Below, in pieces: positions 1 to 12,000 of a DNA stretch of 64,000 bases; position 1 is the first letter of the stretch, and each line of letters begins with the position of its first letter. The stretch is taken from assembly GCA_037893245.1 (NCBI GenBank), contig JBAIAA010000237.1:1550001-1614000 (forward strand). The letters are read 5' to 3'. Source of the DNA: Crossaster papposus. Taxonomy: Eukaryota > Echinodermata > Asteroidea > Velatida > Solasteridae. The notes below the pieces were generated by a model. The model saw only the letters and a program-made list of their open reading frames with translations, searched no databases and was not told where the DNA came from. Made by a program: the position numbers and the translations under genes.

Positions 1-375
1 TGGTCATTGCTTGAGTTATCGTGAATGGGTAGCTTTGGGGGTTGTATTTTATAGTAAATATCGTTTAACTGAGCTGTCCGAAGTTTTAGAATCATGGATG
101 CCGAGAAAAGCACGAAAAACAGCGGGTTTTTTTCAACCGGCGTCGGGCAGTTATTCTTATGTTATCTTTGTTTTTTCGCGATCGCCGTCCGGCGATCGCG
201 AATTGTTTTATTATAAAATTATATTTTTCGGAATAATTACAGGATATCTAGCGCAATCATTTTGCTGGATGCCCAGAATCAACATTTACTTTCAGATGAG
301 TAGGATATTTCTTAATAATTCGGTAGTAAATATTTTCGATATCTGCAAATGGTGTATAGGCCCTACTACCTTTAA
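1..375 (+). mobile_element. M1 MITE copy 1, left edge cut by window
   Basis: M1 is defined here: a roughly 260-430 bp element with inverted ends TTAAAGGTAGGATACACCAT, flanked by TTAA, no coding capacity. Plus orientation means the end followed by GGTAATTGCTTGAATTATCA comes first. This copy ends CTACCTTTAA at 375. It holds the best central palindrome (177-200, two 11-nt arms around TC). Open frames inside M1 copies recur as the same peptide and are not genes. Confidence 0.85.
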
Positions 376-533
376 CTAATTGTACATAATTATTTGTTAC
401 GGTACACGGGAGCGGTTATTATTATGGTTCTCGTATACTACATCCGAATTCAGAGATTGCAACCACTGCGTTGATGTGTGCGCATCGCTCACTGGCCAAT
501 GAGCTAGGCAGATTTTGTGTACATGAAAGTGGT

Positions 534-913
534 TTAAAGGTAGAGATACACCATTGGTAATTGCTTGAATCATCATGAATGGGTAGATTTGGGGGGTTGT
601 ATCTTATAGTAAATATCGTTTAACTGACCTGTCCGAAGTTTTACAAACATGGATGCCGAGAAAAGCACGAAAAACAGCGTTTGTTTTCAACCGGGGTCGA
701 GCCGTTATTCTTATGTTATCTTTGTTTTTTCGCGATCCCCGTCCGGCGATTGCGAATTTTTCTTTCTAAAATTTAATGTTTCGGAATAATTAGAGCATAT
801 CCCGCAATTATTTTGCTAGATGCCTTATTTACTTTCAAATGAGTAAGATATTTCTTAATAATTAGGTAGTAAATATTTTCGATATCTGCAAATGGTGTAT
901 CCTATACCTTTAA
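534..913 (+). mobile_element. M1 MITE copy 2
   Basis: Complete copy from TTAAAGGTAG to ATACCTTTAA, plus orientation, with the central palindrome decayed (CGCGATCCCC/CGGCGATTGCG). It lies 158 bp after copy 1 in the same orientation. Confidence 0.87.
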
Positions 914-981
914 GGTGACTGTGCTACATGTATTTACACGCAGGACGATATACAGTATTTGCAGTCAACGCCTATATCGGA

Positions 982-1009
982 GGGGGGGGGGGGGGGGGGG
1001 GGGTGGGGT
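982..1009 (+). repeat. Poly-G run
   Basis: Twenty-two G in a row, then TGGGG. Could form a G-quadruplex; the assembled length may be unreliable. Confidence 0.9.
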
Positions 1010-1547
1010 AGTGTTATTTAGTTTCATTGGCCGCCACGTATCTTGACAGGCAATCCCACGCCATTCCTAAACACGATAACGATAACGCCCAGCACAATAG
1101 GTTGTTAAAAAGAAATTTACTGACGGTAGATATCACATTCTGTCATCGCTTCACATTATTTTCGAACACGCTTCCTATAATTATAATTAGTACGGGTTTC
1201 ATTTTTACCCAAACCTGGGTTCTAAACCATTTTTAAGGAAACGCTTTGCGTGTTAACGCGCAGCCGGCCATTGTGTACGGCAACGACCAATCTAAACGCA
1301 AGCTGTAAATTGTGCCGAACAAAAACATGCATATTCAGCGACCTTCTGTCGTTTGTAGCTTGGTATTTCCTCGGAGGCTGCACGTGAGGATCAATAATGT
1401 ACAGACGTCAAGGTTCATGCAGGTTTTATGCATCGTTTCACAAAAATCCATTTTCCCCGTTCATTTTTATGGATTTTCTTGAAACAACTTGTGCGTAGTC
1501 CCATATAGCTTCCAGGAAATTACTGTCATCCGTGTTTTCTTAACCAG

Positions 1548-1777
1548 GGGCAGCTACTAAGCACACACATTATTTTTGCTTAGCATGAACATTCTTCCTT
1601 GGCAAAAGCAGGGCTACAAACTAAATGTTTAGGTGATATATATTGTTTGTGACTGGTACAACATGTATTCAGCTGGTTTTGTTTTGCTCAGCATAAAAGG
1701 TACATAGAGTTTTGGCTGGTGACCAGTTTTTACTGAGCAATGTTTTGTGCTTAGCAGCTCCATGAAATCGGCCCCAG
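1548..1777 (+). mobile_element. M5 repeat copy
   Basis: M5 is defined here: about 230-240 bp with inverted ends built on CCAATTTCATGAAGCTGCTAA and its complement TTAGCAGCTCCATGAAATTG. Plus orientation carries CTTCCTTGGCAAAA and GGTTACAAACC. Here the left end has decayed to CAGGGGCAGCTACTAAGC. Confidence 0.72.
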
Positions 1778-1892
1778 ATCTCCAAGTCGATAATATTAAT
1801 GTATTTTCTCTTATAAAGCTTTATTTTATAATGTTCATAGAATGAAGAAAAATCATTACAAGACTAGTTCGGTAAAATGGTACAGTTTGGAA

Positions 1893-1977
1893 GACGTAAA
1901 AGCCTCGCTTATTAACGACGGTATGGTGGGTAGTCGGGTCGACTATACCCACCGTCGTTAAGCGAGGCTTTTACGTC
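1893..1977. repeat. Near-perfect 85-bp hairpin
   Basis: GACGTAAAAGCCTCGCTTA and ACGACGGT recur inverted as ACCGTCGT and TAAGCGAGGCTTTTACGTC. The arms are about 37-40 nt with a short loop centred on GGGTCGAC. The left arm has three extra bases (TTA). A broken relative with AAGCGAGGC and TTTTACG lies at 8425-8450. Probably a foldback transposon relic. Confidence 0.8.
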
Positions 1978-2440
1978 ATAATGCTACGTTACAAGCGGCT
2001 GGTAATATATTATAATGGTAACAGTGTTATAATTGCCACGCTATAATAAGCCGGGCCGGTAGACTTCCACACCATGCAAAGAGTGGTCCTATTTTTCCCT
2101 TGAATAAAACAACTTCGACGGTACAAATGCTTGCTGGAGATTAAGAAGAATTACATGTATATAACCGGACTCGAACCACGTATTTTCTGAACACCAATGC
2201 TTCTCTCTAACGGCATTCCAATTGTTGTTGTTTTACCCGTCAAATACTACTATCGTGCTTGTTGTGTATACAACGGTTGGTATACATTGTAGTTGGATCA
2301 TAGACTTTGACGTATATGACGTTTGGTAAAGTGCGACAGGTCCATTTATTAATGTCTCTACACAACGGAAATTTCCATTTCAGCATAAGTCTCGCATCCT
2401 AGCTCCATATACCTATAACTATGAAGTTGTTGAAATGACG

Positions 2441-2847
2441 TTAAAGGTATAGATACACCATTTGCAGATATCGGTATCGGTAAAAAATGTATTACCGAAT
2501 TATTAGGAAATATCTTATTTATTGGAAGGTAAATAATGATTGTAGGCATCCAGCCAAAGGGATTGCTATAGTTATCTCGTAATTGTTCCGAAAATTGAAT
2601 TTTATTTAAAACAAATCACGATCACAAGACGGGAAAAGGCAAAAAAAAAAAAACAGGAACAACAATATGAACCACTTACTGCCTGACGCCGGTTGAAAAC
2701 GAACGCCGTTTTTCTTGCTTTTCTCAGCATCCATGGTTGTAAAACTTCTGACAGGTCAGTTAAACGATATTTATTATAAATTACAACCACCCAAATCCGC
2801 CTATTCATGACAATTCAAGCAATTACCAATGGTGTATCTTAACTTTA
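2441..2847 (-). mobile_element. M1 MITE copy 3
   Basis: Complete, minus orientation: starts TTAAAGGTATAGATACACC with the GCAGATATCG end and finishes CAATGGTGTATCTTAACTTTAA. The central palindrome is replaced by an A-run at about 2641. Confidence 0.87.
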
Positions 2848-3406
2848 AATCCAATTGAGGTACTGTGGATGTGGCGTAGATACTATAAGCACTTGCTCAG
2901 TCGTGCATAACTCGGTATTTCACCAACATACTGAGTCACAGCTGGGCCTTATACCACTTGGCTCCTGGCTAAGACGAGTATAATCAACGACATCACACAA
3001 TGCCGTCGTCATCGTACACGTGCAGGCTTTATACCGGAGGATGCCGATGTGTTAGTTTGGAGATCTCAGACTGCGCCAAAATTATTGAGTCTGAGGTAAA
3101 GCACCAATATTATTGTGCATGTCGTTTTCATTGTCTGTTTACGTGCGCGCGGAAGCATAAGTCACTGAAGAGAACCTGTGCGCTGTTTAAACATATAACC
3201 AGAATTGTGTTGGGGCTAAACGAGACTCTAAGCATGAATGTTCGAAACCATTCCAGTGTAAACTAAAAAACAAACTAAATGTGCTTTCGCTGCCACTGAG
3301 GCAAAATTGGTATAACGAATGGAGCCTTTCTGGAAAAAAACACCAAGATAGGTCCTAGAACTACAACTATTGGACTAAATCGGGGTTTGTTGGTAGAATT
3401 TTTCTT

Positions 3407-4063
3407 CTAGAAGGATTCTCCATCCATTGGTATAGGTAGTTTTGGCTTAGGGTGGTGGAGATGTGCTTGTCCAGAAGGATTCTGCATCCATTGGTATAGG
3501 TAGTTTTGGCTTAGGGTGGTGGAGATGTGCTTGTCTAGAAGGATTCTTCATCCATTGGTATAGGTATAGTTTTGGCTTTGGTTAGTGGATGTGTGCTTGT
3601 CTATAGAAGAATTATCCATCCATATACGTAGTTTGGGCTTAGGGTGGTGGCCGTTTGCTCGTCTAGAAGGATTCTCTATCCATTGGTATACATGTAGGTA
3701 GTTTTGTGTTTGGTTGGTGGAGGTGTGCTACTGTGCTTGTCTAGAGGGATTCTCCATCCATTGGTATAGGTAGTTTGGGCTTTGGGTGGTGAAGGTGTGC
3801 TTGTCTAGAAGGATTCTCCATGTATTGGTATAGGTAGTTTGGGCTTAGGGTGGTGGCCGTTTGCTCGTCTAGAAGGATTCTCCATCCATTGGTATAGGTA
3901 GTTTTGTGTTTGGTTGGTGGATGTGTGCTTGTCTAGAAGGATTCTCCATCCATTGGTATAGGTAGTTTTGGCTTTGGATGGTGGAGGTGTGCTTGTCTAC
4001 ATAAGGATTATCCATCCATTTACGAAGTTTTGGCTTTGAGTGGTAGTGATGGTATGCTTGTCC
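3407..4063 (+). repeat. 64-bp satellite, about ten units
   Basis: Units start AGAAGGATTCTCCATCCATT, continue GGTATAGGTAGTTTTGGC and end GTGTGCTTGTCT. There are ten copies with size changes (61 to 77 bp). Units 4 and 7 share GGTGGCCGTTTGCTCG, and 5 and 8 share TTGTGTTTGGTTGG, which points to a three-unit higher-order period. The flank at 3350-3406 matches the terminus of the inverted-repeat element M9 at 28.1 kb. Confidence 0.88.
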
Positions 4064-4932
4064 GTTTTAGGGGCCAACCAAGAGGTATTCTATACATCCG
4101 TTTTCCTTTTAGGAGAAGGTTTATTCATGAATCGTTCTTTGAGCTACTGCAGAAAATGGTCAATTATGAGATGTCACCATGTATACCAAAAAATGAGTGA
4201 CATCTTTTAATGGGATATTTTGGCGCGTAAAATCCTGATAACAAAATGTGAGGGTATGGTGGTGTTCGGGCAAGCATTAACCCCTCGGCTGTCTTGTACT
4301 CGACATACTTGATCCTATGCTGTGTGTATGTCTTCAAACATTCATCGCGTATCGCAGTTATCGCCTACGGTTCTTTTTTTCTTCTAATTGCCCTGTCATT
4401 TTCATATCATTATTTCTCATTTATCAAACTTGTTACCTGGTTACACAACTGTCACTCCCTTTTTTTCAATAAATTGGTGTTTTGGTTGTCGCTATATAAG
4501 ACCGGACACAACCACCTTGCGGGCTGTTCACGTGTTGGCAAGATTCGCTTCTGCATCCAAGGGAAAACTCGTAAGAAAACCGGTGCAATCTTGAATCAAT
4601 TAGCCATTTATGTATTTTAATTCTCTATATTATAAACACAATTTTGTTTAATTCTTCTTTTGCCCAACAGGGATTCATTCTTTTCTTCAATGTTCAGTCA
4701 ATGGACCTTATTTCACGAGGAAGCCATTTCGGTCTTGTTCCCTGAATGTACTTTATATATTGTGAACTGTTAAATGGACTGGTGTCAGACTATATTTTTG
4801 CATTCTAGCCTCGCTTTCAAGTTCTTTTTAATGTGGCTTAAAACATTAATGTATGTTTAATCACAAATTTGTAATTATTCATCAGAGAAGACTGGTATTA
4901 ATTTGTAATTGACCATTTGCGTGTTAAATTTG

Positions 4933-5260
4933 AATAATAAGCCTATCTGGTACACTGACTTGTGCAAGTAGCTTGGCACAGTTTAACTTTAAATACTCCA
5001 GACTAAAGACACTGTTGCCAGTTGCTATATCACGTGATTCGGTGCAAGCTCTTGCATAGTTACGTAAGAGACGCTCAGCACCAATACATTGTTCACAATG
5101 GTTGAGAATGGCACAAAGACACCAGACCATTCCAGAGCTGGGGGTTGTTAGCGTAAGGCTTGCCCCGAATCAAGTGATATAGCAACAGTGTCGTTAGTCT
5201 GGATAATTTAAAGTTAAACTGTGCCAAGCTGTGTGAACAAGTCAGTGTACCAGATATTAT
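4933..5260. mobile_element. M10: inverted-repeat element with ~100 bp arms
   Basis: AATAATAAGCCTATCTGGTA near the left is matched inverted by TACCAGATATTATCC at the right. The arms share GCTTGGCACAGTTTAACTTT and TGTTGCNAGTTGCTATATCAC-like blocks. About 115 bp of unmatched sequence lies in the middle. No coding sequence. Confidence 0.78.
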
Positions 5261-6964
5261 CCGCGAGTTGGCCGACTCGTGAATAAAGCCCTATATTAAT
5301 GCATGCTTTAAGTTCGGGACGCACAGTGTCTTTTACGATGTTCAAAAAAAGAAAACTAAAAGAAGTCTAGCATTAAAATTGCTAAACATTTTGGAAACCA
5401 GTTCGTCTAATTCAGATTTATCCCACAAAGGGTTAGCTCTCAAATGGATTCTTCAGTTGAATTTGATTGCCGTGGGTTTTTGTTAATTATATGTTTCATT
5501 TGGCTCACGTTCACTTTGCATTGCCATTTTTACAGACAATTTTGGTGTAAAATTTCTCAAAACTGTTACTATGTTGGCTGCATGCTTAGTACAAAATATA
5601 CGGTTGTTGTCAATAACAGTCAAACTATATGAATTGTCTGCTTATTTCCCATGAGTTTACACATCTTTTGACTGTGTGAAGTACCCGTTTCTTAGTTTTG
5701 TTTACGTAAAGTTCGTTTGTCAGCGATTACAGTTATAAAATAGAACACTTTCTGAAAAAAACTCCACTTCCACACTGAACAGCCTTGTTATGTTGGTCAT
5801 TAATTTCATTGTGTACTTATTTAAATTCTGAGGGAATTCGTAGCAATTTTTTTAATACACTTATGAAAACAAATGACTATTATCTTCGCTCGATTGTTGT
5901 GCGATACTAAATTGTTAATTTTAATTTCAAAATGCACTTTTTATAGGATCCCACTAAACATTACCAACTTAAGCGATTGTTGATTGGTTTAAAAGAGGTT
6001 AATTAAGAAACGACGGAGTCATAATCATCTCAAAATGATTAAATCACTTTTATCATGTCCTTTAGGTGTAAGATGGGTGTTTTGTTAAAATGTAAGGCCG
6101 TTTGTTAGTTCGACGCGGTTTGGTGCTCCCCAAACTTCCGTTTCTGTAAAGCTTGTATTTCACCGTTGCGCCGTTAGCATAATTTACTGGTGTAGAATGT
6201 TGTTTTTGTATCCGGTTGCATGCACGACCAATAGTGTTTATCCGATGGGGACCTTACTATTTTACCGGCTATATTTTAATGTAATTTAATATATTCATTT
6301 TTTTCCCGTCAACCTTTTGTATATACCCGACGGTAAAATCAAGTTGGTTTACATTTTTTTTTAGGCAAAAGACTACACTAATGGCATGCTTGTCTAACCT
6401 TTCGAGAGAGAAAAAAAGAGTAGTACAGTCTGAATGACTGGATAGAAGTGTATAGCCTTGGTACCAGAATGTTTCTTATGAAAGAGTAACTTCTTGTTTA
6501 TGTACTAAGTAAGGGCTGGCCTGGTCACCAGTCCGTTTTCTATACGACTCGTTTGAACCATTACAAAGAAATCGCAATCTCAATTCACCATTTATAAAGA
6601 GCCCAAAGTGTTTAGACTAATTATTGCACTACATGTTGCGTTCTGTGGGGAAACAAACGGGTTTCTTCTATGTGTGTTCTCTGAAGACGTGTTTGATTTT
6701 CTTGACATTTTAGGGGTGAAATGTACGAATTAATCAATCGCTTTTGTGCTGGCATTTCTCCTAATTATATCGGTGATCATTGTGTTAAAACTCGTACTAC
6801 TACTAGTACAGTTTGCTTAGGTTTATGCGTCATGCGCGTTTCCAAGGAACACCCTTTACCACATAATGCTTCTGTGTGCACACTGCATTGTGATTGTGTA
6901 CACAGGCCACTCACTCCACGGTTGCTCTAAAAAATAATGCTTATCCCCCTCGCCGTATGATTAG

Positions 6965-7180
6965 ACAGATATGGGTTCCCGGGGTTGAGCCCGGGTGCGG
7001 GGCTCGTTGAAATCCCCACAGGTACCCTCCACCACGCCATTCAACCCCCTAGACAGGTGCCCTATACCCTCGTGTGTACCACGGGCCGGTGAACGCGTCG
7101 CGACGGCGGCCGCTCAAGTCTGCCCTGTGCCCCGTTTTTCATCCGCGCAGCTGCACGACCCTATCGCGCTGCTATAGCTA
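6965..7180. promoter_or_regulatory. GC- and CpG-rich block upstream of exon 1
   Basis: About 215 bp far richer in G+C than its surroundings, with many CpG and a GCGGCCGC. It could be an upstream promoter or untranslated first exon of the large gene, 1.6 kb before the ATG. No clear coding frame. Confidence 0.35.
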
Positions 7181-7966
7181 TTATGTACCCAGTCAGTCAA
7201 CCACAACGATGCTGCTTGCATTTGAGGCCCAACAGTAGTACACATTGTCTCGGAACACAAATATGCCGTTCAGATATTCAATTTCAATAAGGTGTGTTTT
7301 GTCTTTGGGGCATGGTGATGTCACGATTTCAGGCAGTCGAGGTTGTTATCAATCATTACCAGAAAAATAACAACAAATGGAATGTGAAACTGAGGGAATG
7401 TCTAACTGCCTAACTATTACGCTGACATTTCATAATGCAGCTGCTTATTTTGTACCACCTCCTACACCATAACATAACTCGCATCCAAACCGAATATCTT
7501 TTGCGCCCGCAAAGTACAAACTCAACGGTACTTTTTATAAATCATTCTAAATGCAAATAGGAAATTGTGTTTTTTTCGTCCGTAAAGATTGCCGTAATTG
7601 TCACGGTTGCCTCGGCATAAAACCATAGAACGTATACATGTTGTGTTCATTGATATTCAAGGTCCCCAAGCCCTTGCTGTTGCGCAGAAAAAACGGACTC
7701 TTTATTTTAGAGACGTGTGGCAACCATAATAAGTGCACGTGTTGGGGATTTCGTCAACGGCTGTCCATCACATAAATACAATAAAAAGGCTTTGATTTTT
7801 GTTTATATTCTTACCACGCCATGCCTATTTATTAGCCCGCCATGTCTATTGATTAGCCCATCACGACTTTACTATAGAACGGCGTTTAATATTATCCTTT
7901 TAAAACAATATTCATTGTGACTTCTTAGTTTATGCACCATTCTGTCTTCTGTTATGAAACACATTG

Positions 7967-8280
7967 TAACTTATACCCTCTCTAAATGTAAACGAGTGAA
8001 AGGCTCTAAAAAAAAAACACTCTCAAAAAAAGTGAAATAGATATTTTAGAGTGAAAACCACTCCAAAAAATAAATTTCACTTGTTTTTTTAGTTGTTTTT
8101 TAGAGATGTCCTTCGTGGCTCCTCCACAGAGTGAAAATGTACTATTCTGGAGTAGTTTTCACGCTTTTGGAGTTGTTTTCACTCTGGAAAACCTCCATAT
8201 CACTCTTTTTGGAGTGTTTATAAGAGATTTACTCTTTTTGAAAGTGGGCTTTTCACTCTTCACATTTAGGGAGGAAGTTA
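7967..8280. mobile_element. Inverted-repeat element rich in TTTTCACTC
   Basis: CCCTCTCTAAATGTAAACGA with GTGAAAGG at the left pairs with CTTTTCACTCTTCACATTTA and GGGAGG at the right. The interior carries several further GAGTGAAAA/TTTTCACTC copies in both orientations. It sits 530 bp before exon 1. The 90-residue frame 8106-8378 overlaps it and is not supported. Confidence 0.6.
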
Positions 8281-8734
8281 TACATTATTGTACAACTGCT
8301 AAAATTCCCCTATCTGTTTTGCTTTTTTCTGTATTTCATCACAGAATTGACGGTTTCCAACTTGCGGTCTGGAACTGACAAGATATCCGTGACCGAGGTC
8401 CGTTCCACGCTCACAATAATTAAGCGAGGCATTTTTTCTTCTTTTACGTGGATTTAAGCGTCAAGGATCGAACCCGTTTTTGGCAAGAATCGTCCCCCAC
8501 ACGGAGCATCTTTGATTGATCCCAAAAGTACAGAAGGATTTGTGAGTAATGAGCCGAAGTGCTCACGGTAGTCCCTGGTGATCGAAGAGAACAGGAACGC
8601 CGCCGGGTTTTGTTTGCGAGTCGATACTACGGAAACAATAGGCCTATGTGAAAAGGTTTTGATAAAACAAACGCTGTCGAGCTTTTACAAAGCTCAATAT
8701 ACTCTGAAACAAGCTTAAATTAATTCCCATTGTC

Positions 8735-8767
8735 ATGGATGAAGCGACACCTAACATATATCAGTGA
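8735..8767 (+). other. Possible upstream ORF in 5' leader
   Basis: ATG at 8735 opens a ten-codon frame (MDEATPNIYQ) closed by TGA at 8765-8767, 48 bp before the main start. If the transcript begins upstream of it, this could lower translation of the main frame. The transcription start is not visible from sequence alone. Confidence 0.35.
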
Positions 8768-8795
8768 ACCCCAAAGTATAGCGCAGAGGTTACAC

Positions 8796-8807
8796 CCGCC
8801 ATTTTCC
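8796..8807 (+). promoter_or_regulatory. YY1-like motif just before the start codon
   Basis: CCGCCATTTTCC contains the GCCATTTT core of YY1 sites, which often sit in 5' leaders of TATA-less genes. The position, 9 bp before the ATG next to a CpG-rich first exon, fits. A single short motif match can be chance. Confidence 0.35.
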
Positions 8808-8815
8808 GTGGGTAA

Positions 8816-9095
8816 ATGGAAGGCAGGACTGGCATACCCGTGTCCGGCACTCCTCCATTCCCGGCCTCTGTACCGCCGCCCCACGGCACCGTCCCGGCTC
8901 CCTCTGCAGTCAGCTGCTCGGACTCCACGGTACTCAGCCCCGTGTTTGCCGACCTGCCGGGCGGGCCCAACGGGGAAGCCACCCGTACATCCACGGCTGC
9001 CGCCGTTGCCGCCGCTGTTTCCTCCATAGCCAGTCCCGGGCATGCTAACTACCAAGGCAAGCGCTTCTCTTCCTCGGTGGCTGCACTAGGCGGAG
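8816..9095 (+). CDS. TNRC18: Exon 1 of TNRC18-like gene (start codon)
   Basis: Encodes residues 1-93, beginning MEGRTGIPVSG, comparable with the MDGRDF start of human TNRC18. The exon is GC-rich and CpG-rich in an AT-rich neighbourhood, as expected next to a promoter. A TAA lies directly before the ATG in the same frame. Composition is Pro, Ser, Ala and Thr with no signal peptide. The donor is GAG|GTACGT; one base is carried into exon 2. Confidence 0.85.
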
Positions 9096-12000
9096 GTACG
9101 TACATGTACATGTACATTTGTATTCAGATCACCTTGAATTGATAAACAGGCTGAGCATTACGACGCCAATATAATATACCAACGTGGCGGAGTAATATCC
9201 TTTTTGGTAGTGTCAACTCATCCCAGTATATTCTTTACACGATATTTTGCCCTAGGTGTATGCAATACTATTAACGTACTCTCCAAATATAGCTCCCTTC
9301 CATAGTATAAGCCTACAACGCGACACTGCTATAATGCATGAGAAATAACATACTTTACAATTTGTCCCTATACGAAATTGCTCAATTTGTACCACAAGAT
9401 ATCGGGGAAAATAACCAGTCCACATTATTATCTTAGTTCCAAATATAGCTGGCGCGCAGTGTTGTTTATTGTTCGTTATAAGGCGCAACTTGGACGAACT
9501 GTGTCGCCATGTCATTACTATGGAACCATTTGTACATGTACGTTTATTCCCTAGTTGCCGTTAACAGACATGGCACGGCCTAGAATTTATACTGCAAGCA
9601 GGCCAAATATAAATACGGGTTTGTACTGTACGTTATATGCGGGTATTATTTGTTGGTATATCGCATCAAATACACCGATTGTGCACCGTATAATACGGTT
9701 TCCAAGAAAGAACTCATTAATATTTTGCGGAACGGATGTAGAGTATTATTGCCTTTGCTGAAATTTAAATATTATTAAGAAATGTAAAAGTATTTCCATT
9801 GAATGACCTAATACTAGTGCGTTTTCGTTTAATATTGATGGCTTGTATATTTTGTCAGCCGACGATACGACATCCGGGAAGGTTATTTTATACGGATGGA
9901 CTTTGTTTGCATCGTATGTTTTCGTTTCTATTGAATGTCGGACGTCTTATTGTCCTGTAGAGATGTACACATTATTTACACGTTTAACATTTAGAAATGT
10001 TAGCGTCTGGAAATCATGTATGTCTCTATTCTGGCGTTTCTATTTTTGTTCGGAAATTGTCCTTGGTCTATAACTATTTTGGTTTATAATCAAAACGCTA
10101 TGATAAATGTATAGTAGATTATATTATTTAGTTGAACCTGTACTGTAAGAACGAGAACTGATTTATGGAAACCACTTCCCCGTGGTTTGGGCTGGAAAAT
10201 GACAGACCACAACCAGAAAAGACTAAACTAGACTAAACTAGGAAAGGAAGAATGCCAATCTGAGTGCAACCTCAAAACACGTCAATTGTTTCTATTTATA
10301 ATCAGGAGAATAGCGTGTTTGGCAACGTAGTTTAGGATCCAATATGTATATGACTATAATTATATTGACGGCGTTGCATTGTCAGTATTTTATTAGCACG
10401 CACGCACTATGAATGCACAAAAGAAACACGGTGCGCTAAACAATACAAAATCCATTGTTACTTGGCACTAAATCCATTGTTACTTGGCACAAAATCCATT
10501 GTTACTTGTTCACAATGACGCTCTCTGTATTTTGCTTGAAGGTACGGTTTTTAAAGGTAGGATATATAGTATACACCATTTGCAGATATCGAGAGAAAAA
10601 AATTCCGGGCGACAATCGCGAAACGACAAGAACAACTGCCCGATGCCGGTTGAAAACGAACGCCGTTTTTCTTGCTTTTTTTCTTGGCATCCGTTATTGT
10701 AAAACTTCGGACCGGTCAGTTGAACGATACTCACTGTAAAATACAACCCCCTAAATCCACCATTCATGATAATTCAAGCAATTACCAATGGTGTATCTTA
10801 CCTTTAAATCCATGTACTTTTCGATAAAGTAGTTTTCTCGAAATGGATAGAGGGGCTTTTTTAATACTATCTGAGCGTCTTGCATTGTTTGTTGAACTGA
10901 TCAGGCTGATGTTGCTATGTTAACCGGGAATAATAGCGAAAGTTCAAGAAAGTGATTATTTACAACAATGTTTGTCTCAAAGCGCATTTTAATATTTTTG
11001 TTGTTGAAACAACAATATATGTTATTTGTCCTTGTACATTTCTTTCCTTGCAGCAATATACATTGTACACTTTAAACAGACGGTTGTTTACACAACACAT
11101 CTCTACAATTCTTTCGGAATCATTTGCCATCTCCATGCTTCTGACTAATCTTGAAAATTGATCTTTTGAACAAAAATCATCCATGGCGTTTCAGGTTTAG
11201 AGTTGCGTTTATCTCTAGCGGCATCGTGATTCGACTGGTCATCGACACGGCCGCCTATATAGCTATGGTGCTTTGTGTGTTTAAAACATTGATATGTCTA
11301 TATTTTATATAATTTCGATGTCTCTTTTTTTGCAAGCTGTCCATTACACAAAATCTGTTAGACTTTTTTTCTCGAAAGTCTAACGTCTATGAATCCAGCA
11401 AAATTCATATCCCTATTTTTGAGAATTTCGGCGGATTCAGGATACCTCCATGGCTCCATATTGAAAATGCTTAGGGGATTTTGATGTGTGTGAGCCTAGC
11501 TGTACTGCAGGATTTTGATGGATTTAGGATACTTTCTCGTAAAGATATTTAAGGGGTTACGAACTTTTGTAGAAGACGCTTCACTGTGGAAAGCATGCTA
11601 GCTCCATGGTTGTACCAAAGAGGCGAGTGATAGTTCGATATTTTAATCACTTACCGGAATATTTGTGGAATATGAAACAAAAAGTATGACAAATTTGTTT
11701 TTAGCCTTTTTAGCAGAAATAATGTCTGGCTTTTTTTATTACGGCAACTAAACATGTTATTGACCGTTTGGAGATGGACTAATAATAGCTACTGCGTTGC
11801 CATTCCACTTTATATCATCTCCGTGTAGATACAAACAACACAAAACTGAAATTTCCTGCGAACGTGATGTCTAAAATGTCAGCGTTTAAATATTATTCAT
11901 TTTGGATCGGAGGCATGCAAAAGCATCACCATGTCGTTTTAGAGTCGGCCGTGGATATTTAATATTAATAAGGCATGCCAACTTGTTTGTTCTTTTTTTT

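Larger units (their letters stand above)
376..8734. other. Upstream region, no gene found
   Basis: Apart from the annotated repeats, this stretch is AT-rich with only short open frames that lack codon structure, splice context or recognisable motifs. Bases 5261-6964 and 7181-7966 show nothing I can name. The transcription start of the large gene should lie in the last few kilobases. Confidence 0.6.

Noticed and set aside
3407..4063. CRISPR array
   Set aside because: Repeats are direct head-to-tail units without unique spacers, in a eukaryotic sequence.
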